Part shown: positions 53,067 through 62,069 of the stretch, piece by piece
How positions within the stretch are numbered: position 1 is the first letter of the stretch
Layout: every line of letters begins with the position of its first letter
Assembly: GCF_026151165.2 (NCBI RefSeq)
Contig: NZ_CP117849.1
Span: forward strand, 1,612,001 to 1,676,000
DNA length: 64,000 nucleotides
Reading direction: 5' to 3'
Source of the DNA: Cryobacterium sp. SO2
GTDB lineage: Bacteria; Actinomycetota; Actinomycetes; Actinomycetales; Microbacteriaceae
Translations under genes and position numbers: made by a program
The notes under the pieces: model-generated
Told to the model about the DNA's origin: nothing
What the model saw: the letters and a program-made list of their open reading frames with translations, nothing else
The model's database searches: none

Positions 53067-53276
53067 GTGGGCATCAACGACGACGACATCACCACATCCG
53101 CAGGGGGCCAGGGCGCACGCGGCTCCGGCGAAGGCCCCGCGGACGGCGGGGCGAATCCAGCCGGCCACGACGGCGGCGCGGACGGCTCCGCTGACGAGAG
53201 CACTGCAGAGGAGGGCACCGCAGACGGCGGGGCCAACCCGGAGGGGCACGACGGCGGCGCCGACGGATCCGCCTGA
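53067..53276 (+). CDS. Acidic Gly/Asp-rich repeat protein, 69 residues
   Basis: A low-complexity, probably disordered protein with no Lys and no aromatic residues. A ~20-residue unit (ADGGANPxGHDGGADGSA) is present twice. It resembles short proteins labelled BatC-like in this family (from memory; low confidence). The start GTG 53067 follows GGAGG at 53056-53060; an ATG at 53062 in another frame is too close to it. Its stop overlaps the next start (TGATG), so it is translationally coupled to the cupin gene. Confidence 0.7.
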   Translation: MGINDDDITTSAGGQGARGSGEGPADGGANPAGHDGGADGSADESTAEEGTADGGANPEGHDGGADGSA

Positions 53277-54535
53277 TGAGTAGCGGGGAGCGCGGGCCGA
53301 GCGATCGTCCCGCGCTCGCGCGCCTGCTGCCAGGGCCGCCCGACTCGCTCTCGCCAGAACGCTTCGGCGCTGAGCACTGGGACCGGCTCCCGCTGTTCAC
53401 CCGGGCGGCGAGCCTTCCGGGCGGGTTCGGCGACCTCTTCAGCGCGGATGCGGTCGACGAGCTGGTCACCCGGCGGGGGTTGCGCACGCCCTTCGTGCGC
53501 ATGGCCAGGGCGGGCACCGTGCTCGACCCCGCTCGGTATACGGCGCCGGGCGGGTTGGGCGCCGAGATCGCCGACCAGGTGAGCGCAGACAAGGTGCTCG
53601 ACGAGTTCACCGGCGGCGCCACCCTCGTGCTGCAGGGCCTGCACCGCACCTGGCCGGCCGTGGCCGAATTCACCCGCCGGCTGGTGGCCGACCTCGGACA
53701 CCCCGTCCAGGTGAACGCGTACGTCACGCCGGCCTCTGAGCGCGGTTTCGACCCGCACTACGACGTGCACGATGTCTTCGTGATCCAGATCCTGGGGGAG
53801 AAGCGGTGGCGCATCCATCCATCGGTGTACCCCCGCCCGCTGCGCGACCAGCCCTGGACCGATCATCGCGAGGCCGTTGACCACCAGGCGCAGGGCGTCC
53901 CGTTCCTCGACGAGGTGTTCCGCCCGAATGACGTGCTCTACCTGCCCAGGGGCTGGATCCACTCGGCCACCGCCCTCGGCGGCACCTCGATCCACCTCAC
54001 CATCGGCGTTGCCGCCCTCACCCGCCACGATGTGCTGCGCGAGGCCATCATCGCCGCCGCGAACGACGAGACTCTCCGCGCCGCGCTTCCCCTGGGTGTC
54101 GACCTCACGGATGCGGCCGCAGCTCGCACCCTCGTGGCCGAGGTCGTGAAGGGACTCACGCGGTTCGTCACCGCCGAGCCCGAGCGGGCCGACGCCGTGG
54201 CCCGGCGGCTCGCACTCAGGGTGCGGGACTCCTCCCGCCCCGAACCGATCGCCCCGCTGGCGACGACGGAGGCGGCCACCGCACTGCACGAGGCGACCAC
54301 CGTGAGCCTGCGGCACGGGCTCGACGCCCGCCTGCGGCCCGGCCCCCGCGACCGTGAGGTGTCGCTCCTGCTGCCGGGCAAGTCCCTCACCCTGCCCGCC
54401 GAGGCCACCGACGCTCTGACGCAGGTGCTGGCGGGAGGCACAGTGCAGGCCGGCGGTCTGGACGGCCTGGATACGGCCTCGTCGCTCGTGGTCGCCCGGC
54501 GCCTCGTGCGCGAGGGCGTCCTGGTCGTGCGGTGA
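53276..54535 (+). CDS. JmjC-type cupin oxygenase (ribosomal oxygenase-like)
   Basis: A 419-residue Fe(II)/2-oxoglutarate-type cupin protein (Cupin_4/JmjC). The iron facial triad is visible as H161-x-D163 in FDPHYDVHDVFV and a distal His229 in LPRGWIHSATALGGTSIHLTIG. RWRIHPSVYP is the conserved strand between them. The C-terminal winged-helix region (~residues 330-419) fits RoxA/NO66-type protein hydroxylases, which in other bacteria hydroxylate ribosomal protein residues; the substrate here is unknown. It is coupled to a small acidic protein upstream and to a ferredoxin-like protein downstream (GTGA overlap). Confidence 0.9.
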   Translation: MSSGERGPSDRPALARLLPGPPDSLSPERFGAEHWDRLPLFTRAASLPGGFGDLFSADAVDELVTRRGLRTPFVRMARAGTVLDPARYTAPGGLGAEIADQVSADKVLDEFTGGATLVLQGLHRTWPAVAEFTRRLVADLGHPVQVNAYVTPASERGFDPHYDVHDVFVIQILGEKRWRIHPSVYPRPLRDQPWTDHREAVDHQAQGVPFLDEVFRPNDVLYLPRGWIHSATALGGTSIHLTIGVAALTRHDVLREAIIAAANDETLRAALPLGVDLTDAAAARTLVAEVVKGLTRFVTAEPERADAVARRLALRVRDSSRPEPIAPLATTEAATALHEATTVSLRHGLDARLRPGPRDREVSLLLPGKSLTLPAEATDALTQVLAGGTVQAGGLDGLDTASSLVVARRLVREGVLVVR

Positions 54536-55494
54536 GCGAGGGGACTGCGGTCGACGGGGCTGCGGTCGACGGGGCTGCGGTCGACGGGGCTGCGTTCGAT
54601 GGGCCCATCCCCGGCTGGCTGCCGTGCAGCGATCGGTCGCTCGAACGCGACGACCCGCTCGCCGGCACGGCCGGCTACGGCGAACGCTGGTTCCTCGTCG
54701 AGATCGACGGAGCCTGGGGCACTCACGCGTTCCTGCAGTCGCCGCTTCCCCCCGCACTCGCCCGTGCCCTGGTCGACCGCATCGAGGGAGCAGGCATCCG
54801 TCCCCTCGCCATCCGCCGCACCGGGCGCAACGCTCAGCAGCGCCGTGCCCAGACCGCATGGCGCTGGGCGGCCGTTGACTGCCGGGTGGGGCGCGAGTCC
54901 GTGCGCTGGGGATCGGTGTCAGACCCCGGCGACCTCCTGCGGGTCCCGCTCGACGGGGCCACGGGCGAGCCCAACCCCGAGCCGCTCATCTGCGTGTGCA
55001 CCCACGCCCGCCACGACCAGTGCTGTGCGGTCAAAGGCCGCCCGGTGGTCACGGCCCTCGCGCAGGCCTATGGCGACGCCACCTGGGAGTGTTCGCACCT
55101 GGGCGGCGACAGGTTCGCGGCCACTCTGATCCTCTTTCCGCACGGGCTGTACTACGGCAGGGTGGGTGCCGCGGATGCCCCCGGCCTGGTCGAGGCTTAC
55201 CTGCGCGGCCGTATCGAGCCGCGCTGGTTCCGCGGCCGCAGCGCCCTGCCGAATGCGGTGCAGGCAGCGGCGGCCTTCGTCGCGGCCGACCGAGGCGACG
55301 ACCGCATCGACGCCTTCGACTTCCGGTCGTGGACCGAGGCCGGGGGAGTGCACACCGTCACCTTCACGCATGCCGGTCGGGCCGTCACGGCGACCCTCGC
55401 CGAAACCCTCTCCCAGCCATTGCTGAGCACCTGCGCGGCCACCGTGGCCCGGCCGGTGCGAGAGTTCGAATTGCGCTCGGTGACGTCAATATAA
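54532..55494 (+). CDS. Sucrase/ferredoxin-like protein
   Basis: A 320-residue Suc_Fer-like (thioredoxin-fold ferredoxin) protein. Cys-rich iron-sulfur ligand segments are CVCTHARHDQCCAVKGRP and WECSHLGGDRFAATLILFPHGLYYGRV; HARHDQCC and the C-x-HLGGDR are family hallmarks. The N-terminus carries a VDGAA triplicate coded by 15-bp DNA repeats (54550-54594). GTG 54532 overlaps the cupin stop. It may supply electrons or sense redox state for the neighbouring oxygenase (inference). Confidence 0.9.
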   Translation: MSEGTAVDGAAVDGAAVDGAAFDGPIPGWLPCSDRSLERDDPLAGTAGYGERWFLVEIDGAWGTHAFLQSPLPPALARALVDRIEGAGIRPLAIRRTGRNAQQRRAQTAWRWAAVDCRVGRESVRWGSVSDPGDLLRVPLDGATGEPNPEPLICVCTHARHDQCCAVKGRPVVTALAQAYGDATWECSHLGGDRFAATLILFPHGLYYGRVGAADAPGLVEAYLRGRIEPRWFRGRSALPNAVQAAAAFVAADRGDDRIDAFDFRSWTEAGGVHTVTFTHAGRAVTATLAETLSQPLLSTCAATVARPVREFELRSVTSI

Positions 55495-55530
55495 GAGTTG
55501 CCACAGAGAGCCCCCGACTGGGGTGGAAAC

Positions 55531-55573
55531 GGGACTTAGGTCCCGGTTCGCGGGCTCACACGAAGGGTAGTGT
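55531..55573 (+). promoter_or_regulatory. DosR/DevR-type hypoxia box and -10 of pflB
   Basis: GGGACTTAGGTCCC (55531-55544) matches the DosR core GGGACTWWAGTCCC at 13 of 14 positions. A -10-like TAGTGT at 55568-55573 places the box centre near -42, where DosR activates in mycobacteria. A ~125-nt leader would follow, with a hairpin at about 55643-55666 before the AAGGAG ribosome site. Function is inferred from the match; no DosR gene is in the window. Confidence 0.65.
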
Positions 55574-55704
55574 TCAAAACAGAGGGCGAACCACCGGCAC
55601 CGTGGCATTAGCTGGTACCTCGTGGTCCTGCTCTCGTGGCCCGACTGGTGGGATAAACACCCAGTCAGCGGGAAAGCCTCGATCCTACAAGGAGAGCACA
55701 CCAT

Positions 55705-57972
55705 ATGACCGTCACAGATGGCATCAGAAGCGACCAGCGCGGTCTCGCAGAAACCGGCCCGGCCGAATTCGTCAGCGGCCCGTGGCAGGACTCGATCAAC
55801 CTGCGCGACTTCATCCAGCGCAACTACACGCCGTACCTCGGCGACGCCAGCTTCCTCGCCGGCGCCACCGAGCGCACCACCGGCATCTGGGCAAAGCTGT
55901 CCGCGATGTTCCCGGTTGAGCGCGAAAAGGGCGTCTACGACATCGACGCGACGACCCCGTCGTCCATCACCGCGCACAAGCCCGGATACATCGACAAGGA
56001 CAACGAGGTCATCGTCGGCCTCCAGACCGACGCGCCGCTCAAGCGCGCGATCATGCCTTTCGGCGGCTGGCGCATGGTCGCCACCTCGCTCGAGACCTAC
56101 GGCTACCCGGTCTCGCCCGAGCTGGAGAAGATCTTCACCGACTACCGCAAGACCCACAACACCGCGGTCTTCGACGTCTACCCTCCCGGCGTGCGCCGTG
56201 CGCGCAGCAGCCACCTGATCACCGGTCTTCCGGATGCATACGGCCGCGGCCGCATCATCGGTGACTACCGTCGCGTTGCCCTCTACGGCATCGACGCCCT
56301 CGTCGCCGGCAAGAAGAACGACCGTGCAGAGCTGGACATGGAGCCCTCGACCGAGGACATCATCCGTGCCCGCGAGGAAAACTCGGAGCAGATCCGGGCC
56401 CTCAAGGAACTCGCTCAGATGGCCGCCAGCTACGGCTCGGACATCACCAAGCCCGCCACCACCGCCAAGGAAGCCGTTCAGTGGCTGTACTTCGCGTACC
56501 TCGGTGCGGTCAAGGAGCAGAACGGTGCGGCCATGTCGTTCGGCCGTAACGCAGCCTTCCTCGACGCCTACATCGAGCGCGATCTCGCCTCGGGCGTTCT
56601 GACCGAAGAGGGCGCCCAGGAGCTCATCGACGACCTCGTCATCAAGCTGCGCATCGTCCGTTTCCTCCGTACCCCGGAGTACGACGAGATCTTCGCCGGC
56701 GACCCCACCTGGGTCACCGAGTCGCTCGCCGGCATCGGTGAAGACGGTCGCCCGCTCGTCACTAAGACCGCGTTCCGCTTCCTGCAGACCCTCTACAACG
56801 TGGGCCCCGCACCCGAGCCGAACCTGACCGTGCTGTGGAGCGACAAGCTGCCCGAGGGCTTCAAGCGCTTCTGCGCCCAGGTCTCGATCGACACGTCGGC
56901 CATCCAGTACGAGTCCGACGAACTGATCCGCAACGAGATGGGTGACGACGCCGCGATCGCATGTTGCGTGTCCCCGATGCGCGTCGGCAAGCAGATGCAG
57001 TTCTTCGGAGCCCGCGTCAACGCCGTCAAGGCGCTGCTGTACTCGATCAACGGCGGCAAGGACGAGGTGTCCGGCAAGCAGATCGCTCCGGCCACCGCGC
57101 CGAACACCGATGAGATCCTCGACTACGACACCGTCTTCCCGGCCTACCTCGAGACCCTCGAGTGGCTTGCAGAGACCTACGTCACCGCGCTGAACTGCAT
57201 CCACTACATGCACGACAAGTACGCGTACGAGCGCCTCGAAATGGCACTGCACGACAAGGAAATCATCCGCACCCTGGCCTGCGGCATCGCCGGCCTGAGC
57301 GTGGTTGCCGACTCGCTGTCCGCTATCAAGTACGCCACGGTCCGTCCGGTCCGCGACGAGACCGGCCTGGTTGTCGACTACACCGTCGAAGGCGAATTCC
57401 CCACCTTCGGTAACGACGACGACCGCGTCGACGTCATTGCAGTCGACGTCATGGAACGCTTCATGACGATGATCCGCAAGCACCCGACCTACCGCGACGC
57501 CATCCACACCCAGTCGATCCTGACGATCACGTCCAACGTGGTCTACGGCAAGGCCACCGGCAACACGCCCGATGGTCGCCGCAAGGGTGAGCCGTTCGCA
57601 CCGGGCGCAAACCCGATGAACGGCCGCGACACGCACGGCATGCTCGCGTCGGCACTCAGTGTCGCCAAGCTCCCGTACAGTGAAGCGCAGGACGGCATCT
57701 CGCTGACGAACACGGTTGTCCCCAGTGGCCTCGGTCACACCAAGGACGAGCAGATCACCAGCCTGGTCGGCCTGCTCGACGCGTTCACGTCGGCCACCGG
57801 TTACCACCTGAACGTCAACGTGCTCAACAAAGAGACTCTCGAAGACGCGATGCTGCACCCGGAGAACTACCCGCAGTTGACGATCCGCGTTTCCGGCTAC
57901 GCCGTGAACTTCGTCCGCCTCACCCGCGAGCAGCAGATGGATGTCATCAGCCGCACGTTCCACTCGCACTAA
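55705..57972 (+). CDS. pflB: Pyruvate formate-lyase
   Basis: A 755-residue glycyl-radical enzyme that splits pyruvate with CoA into acetyl-CoA and formate under anoxia. Active-site Cys420-Cys421 are in [13 protein letters not shown], and the glycyl radical is at Gly731 in [14 protein letters not shown], 24 residues from the end as in E. coli PflB. Length and the segment [21 protein letters not shown] are standard. AAGGAGAG precedes the ATG. It is followed by its activase. Codon use is mixed (more GTT/GCA-type codons than neighbours), which may reflect high expression or transfer. No formate channel, alcohol dehydrogenase or acetate kinase gene is in the window. Confidence 0.97.
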   Translation: MTVTDGIRSDQRGLAETGPAEFVSGPWQDSINLRDFIQRNYTPYLGDASFLAGATERTTGIWAKLSAMFPVEREKGVYDIDATTPSSITAHKPGYIDKDNEVIVGLQTDAPLKRAIMPFGGWRMVATSLETYGYPVSPELEKIFTDYRKTHNTAVFDVYPPGVRRARSSHLITGLPDAYGRGRIIGDYRRVALYGIDALVAGKKNDRAELDMEPSTEDIIRAREENSEQIRALKELAQMAASYGSDITKPATTAKEAVQWLYFAYLGAVKEQNGAAMSFGRNAAFLDAYIERDLASGVLTEEGAQELIDDLVIKLRIVRFLRTPEYDEIFAGDPTWVTESLAGIGEDGRPLVTKTAFRFLQTLYNVGPAPEPNLTVLWSDKLPEGFKRFCAQVSIDTSAIQYESDELIRNEMGDDAAIACCVSPMRVGKQMQFFGARVNAVKALLYSINGGKDEVSGKQIAPATAPNTDEILDYDTVFPAYLETLEWLAETYVTALNCIHYMHDKYAYERLEMALHDKEIIRTLACGIAGLSVVADSLSAIKYATVRPVRDETGLVVDYTVEGEFPTFGNDDDRVDVIAVDVMERFMTMIRKHPTYRDAIHTQSILTITSNVVYGKATGNTPDGRRKGEPFAPGANPMNGRDTHGMLASALSVAKLPYSEAQDGISLTNTVVPSGLGHTKDEQITSLVGLLDAFTSATGYHLNVNVLNKETLEDAMLHPENYPQLTIRVSGYAVNFVRLTREQQMDVISRTFHSH

Positions 57973-57994
57973 AGAAATCCCATAACAAATGACC

Positions 57995-58054
57995 GGCAAC
58001 GCTAGGTAGGACGAGACCATGACTGCAATCAACCTCGGCTTCCCTAGCGTTGCC
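57995..58054 (+). repeat. 12-bp perfect inverted repeat around the pflA start
   Basis: GGCAACGCTAGG (57995-58006) and CCTAGCGTTGCC (58043-58054) enclose a 36-nt loop that contains the GGA ribosome site and ATG (58019) of pflA. The second arm lies within codons 9-12. Confidence 0.7.
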
Positions 58055-58912
58055 TGTCCTGTTGTCGAACTGTCCGGAGAACACGTCGACCTGTCGGCGC
58101 CCGTCTCCGACGACATCAGTGCTCTGAACGACGCCGACCGCAAGGCCGAGCTGCACACCCTGGAGATGAAGGCGATCCGCGAGGGCACCGTCGCCAGCGT
58201 TCACTCCTGGGAGCTCGTGACGGCCGTTGACGGCCCCGGCACCCGCATGACCCTGTTCCTCTCCGGCTGCCTGCTGCGCTGCCAGTACTGCCACAACCCG
58301 GACACCTGGAAGATGCGCGACGGCCTGGTCACCCCGATCGACGAACTCGTCGCCCGGATGACCCGCTACCTGGGCGTCTTCAAGGCCACCAACGGTGGCC
58401 TCACCATCTCCGGCGGCGAACCGCTCATGCAGCCCGCCTTCGTGAAGCGGATGTTCAAGGAAGCACACGCCCTCGGCGTGCACACCACCCTGGACACCTC
58501 CGGTTACCTCGGCAAGAGCGCCTCCGACGAACTCCTCGACAACGTCGACCTGGTTCTGCTCGACGTGAAGTCGGGCCTCCCCGACACCTACAAGACCGTC
58601 ACCGGCCGCGAACTCGCGCCGACCATCGCTTTCGGCGACAGGCTCGCCGAGCGCAACATCCCGGTCTGGGTGCGCTTCGTGCTCGTTCCCGGCCTCACCG
58701 ACGCCGTCGACAACGTCGAAGCCGTCGTGGACATCGTGAAGAGCTGGCCCAATGTGCAGCGCGTCGAGGTGCTCCCCTTCCACCAGATGGGCGAAGACAA
58801 GTGGGATCGCCTGAGCATCCCCTACCCCCTGCACGGCGTGCACCCGCCGGAGAACGACCTGCTGGCCCGCGTGCGCGCCCAGTTCGAGTCGCGGGGGCTC
58901 ACGGTCTTCTAG
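58019..58912 (+). CDS. pflA: Pyruvate formate-lyase activating enzyme
   Basis: A 297-residue radical-SAM protein that installs the glycyl radical on PflB using S-adenosylmethionine and a reduced [4Fe-4S] cluster. The cluster motif C84-x3-C88-x2-C91 lies in LSGCLLRCQYCHNPDTW, followed by GGLTISGGEPLMQ (SAM-binding) and TTLDTSGYLG. The N-terminus is ~50 residues longer than E. coli PflA and carries no clear domain; internal Met or GTG starts would shorten it, but the upstream TAGGACGAG supports the ATG chosen. It is 46 nt after pflB, probably co-transcribed and then modulated by the inverted repeat over its start. Confidence 0.95.
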   Translation: MTAINLGFPSVACPVVELSGEHVDLSAPVSDDISALNDADRKAELHTLEMKAIREGTVASVHSWELVTAVDGPGTRMTLFLSGCLLRCQYCHNPDTWKMRDGLVTPIDELVARMTRYLGVFKATNGGLTISGGEPLMQPAFVKRMFKEAHALGVHTTLDTSGYLGKSASDELLDNVDLVLLDVKSGLPDTYKTVTGRELAPTIAFGDRLAERNIPVWVRFVLVPGLTDAVDNVEAVVDIVKSWPNVQRVEVLPFHQMGEDKWDRLSIPYPLHGVHPPENDLLARVRAQFESRGLTVF

Positions 58913-58927
58913 CTCGTCAACCCTGAT

Positions 58928-58964
58928 ATCGGCCTTTTGCATAGAAATTTGCGAGGCCGATTTT
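58928..58964 (+). terminator. Intrinsic terminator after pflBA
   Basis: ATCGGCC (58928-58934) pairs with GGCCGAT (58955-58961) and is followed by TTT; the loop is ~20 nt and A/T-rich. It lies 15 nt after the pflA stop. Confidence 0.65.
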
Positions 58965-58975
58965 GGCTTGATCAG

Positions 58976-59017
58976 CACTTTAAGTGTTACGAATTTGAAG
59001 CCAGGGACTTTGTACCC
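58976..59017 (+). promoter_or_regulatory. Second DosR-like box and nearby dyad
   Basis: GGGACTTTGTACCC (59004-59017) matches the DosR core GGGACTWWAGTCCC at 11 of 14 positions, lying ~70 nt before the GTG at 59086. A separate dyad CACTT-T-AAGTG is at 58976-58986. Together they suggest the next gene has its own, possibly hypoxia-linked, promoter. Confidence 0.5.
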
Positions 59018-59085
59018 TGACTGGGAAAACCGGATGCTGCCAGACTGTGATTATCTTCAGAATCACAACGAAAGGCAACATCATC

Positions 59086-59571
59086 GTGTCAACAGCAACC
59101 GTCCCGGCCGCTACCCTGAGCGCCACCAAAATCAAGCTCGTCAAGCTGGTCGGTTGGGCCGGAGTTCTCGGCGCCGTCGTCATGATCGTGGGCGGCGGAG
59201 TCGTCTGGGGCATCGTCAGCTCGCAGCTCGCTGCCGAGAAGATCACCGTCTCCGAGGACGCTGAATTCCTCGCCGGCGCCCCCGTTGTCGGTCCGTTCTC
59301 CGCGTACGCGCAGGCGACCATCATCAACCACCACGCCCTCACCATGGCCGAGAACAAGACCTACGCCGAGCTCGAGCAGGATGACCCGCTGCGCGCGACC
59401 GTCATGAACGCCTCCTTCCTGCGCACCTCGCTCTTCACCTCCGTCGTGTCGTTCGGCGTCTCGGCCTTCGCCATGGGCATGGGCCTGCTGTCCGGCCTCT
59501 TCGGCTTCGCGATCCTGACCCTCGCTCCGGCGTGGCCCAAGAAGACCGCAGCCACCGGAGTCGTCGCGTAA
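59086..59571 (+). CDS. Conserved small membrane protein (mislabelled 'LigA' in relatives)
   Basis: A 161-residue protein with two predicted helices (LVGWAGVLGAVVMIVGGGVVWGIV near the N-terminus; FTSVVSFGVSAFAMGMGLLSGLFGFAILTL near the C-terminus) and a 60-residue loop (EKITVSEDAEFLAGAPVVGPF...NHHALTMAENKTYAELEQDDP). From memory, relatives in Microbacteriaceae are annotated as 'aromatic ring-opening dioxygenase LigA'; nothing here supports that. GTG 59086 follows GAAAGG; an in-frame GTG at 59047 is possible. A DosR-like box upstream links it to the pfl genes. Confidence 0.82.
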   Translation: MSTATVPAATLSATKIKLVKLVGWAGVLGAVVMIVGGGVVWGIVSSQLAAEKITVSEDAEFLAGAPVVGPFSAYAQATIINHHALTMAENKTYAELEQDDPLRATVMNASFLRTSLFTSVVSFGVSAFAMGMGLLSGLFGFAILTLAPAWPKKTAATGVVA

Positions 59572-59589
59572 CCGACCCGCACCTGCACC

Positions 59590-59626
59590 ACGAACGACCC
59601 GGCAGCCTGGCTGCCGGGTCGTTCGT
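59590..59626 (+). terminator. Strong terminator hairpin
   Basis: A 16-bp perfect stem (59590-59605 with 59611-59626; core GACCCGGCAG/CTGCCGGGTC) with loop CCTGG is followed by CGTTTCC. It ends the membrane-protein gene. Confidence 0.85.
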
Positions 59627-59751
59627 CGTTTCCGGCACGTGCAGAGTTTCCATCAGGTTAAGAATCGAACGAGGAGCAGGCGAGTGGGTCGCACAGCCCC
59701 TAATCTGAGCAAGGTCGCCAGTTCGTGGCGAGGAGATCTCCTGGGGGACAG

Positions 59752-61362
<1,611 letters not shown>

Positions 61363-61387
61363 CCGACCATGAGGTTGAGCGGCCGGG

Positions 61388-61933
61388 TCAGTACTCGGTC
61401 GCGCCCTCTGCGTCGTCTCCCCAGCTGGCGATCCGCGGCGGCAACGGGTACTCGTGGGTGCCGTTCTCGGCGAGCACCTCGATGCTCACAACACGGGGAG
61501 CCGTGGTTCCACCCTGGCTCACGAACCAGCCGCCGACGAGCACCACATCGCTGACCGTGGACGCGACACTCACGCCGGTGACGGTGAACGGCCCGTAGGC
61601 CGGGTCGACGAACCGGGCGGAGACCAGGTCGCCGTGCTGCACGAGCGGCGCGACGCCGTGCGCGGGAGCGGCGGATTCGCTGGGCGCCATATCCACCTGC
61701 AGCGCCTGCAGCGACTTGTGCGGCTTGAGATTCTGTTCGATCGAGCGTCCGCCCACCGTGAGGGTCTTCACGGAGGCGGAGATGAAGGCGGCGCCCTCGA
61801 TCGTGAAGGCTCCGTACCGCTTGGTCAGGAACATCGCGCTGACGTCGGTGCCCGACTCCAGGGACGCGATCGCATCGGTGAGCACCTTGACGTTGCGCCT
61901 GGTGGGCACATTGGGCATAACCGGACCGGCCAT
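61388..61933 (-). CDS. Hypothetical protein with duplicated ~35-residue beta module
   Basis: A 181-residue protein that contains two related segments, YGAFTIEGAAFISASVKTLTVGGR and YGPFTVTGVSVASTVSDVVLVGGW, ~70 residues apart; each looks like a four-strand unit. No signal peptide, membrane helix or known domain. The ATG at 61933 has AGGAGG upstream (61939-61944 region). It is convergent with the cellulase gene. The repeat suggests a small two-module binding or sensory protein. Confidence 0.75.
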   Translation of the reverse strand: MAGPVMPNVPTRRNVKVLTDAIASLESGTDVSAMFLTKRYGAFTIEGAAFISASVKTLTVGGRSIEQNLKPHKSLQALQVDMAPSESAAPAHGVAPLVQHGDLVSARFVDPAYGPFTVTGVSVASTVSDVVLVGGWFVSQGGTTAPRVVSIEVLAENGTHEYPLPPRIASWGDDAEGATEY

Positions 61934-62069
61934 CTTTCCTCCTGAGAACGTGACACGTCACTCTAACAAGCCGGCACTCTGGCCGGCCGGGAGGCGGGCA
62001 TGTTGCCCCCGTTCAGAGGCTTCGGCAAGCCCCTAGCGGCACTGTCCACCGCGGGATTTGAGTGTGACG

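Noticed and set aside
54550..54594. Tandem 15-bp repeats as a CRISPR-like array
   Set aside because: The repeats are adjacent with no spacers and lie in frame within a coding sequence.
55540..55560. Possible tRNA T-arm (GGTTCGCGGG)
   Set aside because: No cloverleaf can be built around it; the motif lies in the pflB leader next to the DosR-like box.
59086..59571. Aromatic ring-opening dioxygenase LigA
   Set aside because: The protein has two membrane helices, with none of the metal-binding His/Glu residues or the fold length of LigA; the label in relatives looks like an annotation error.
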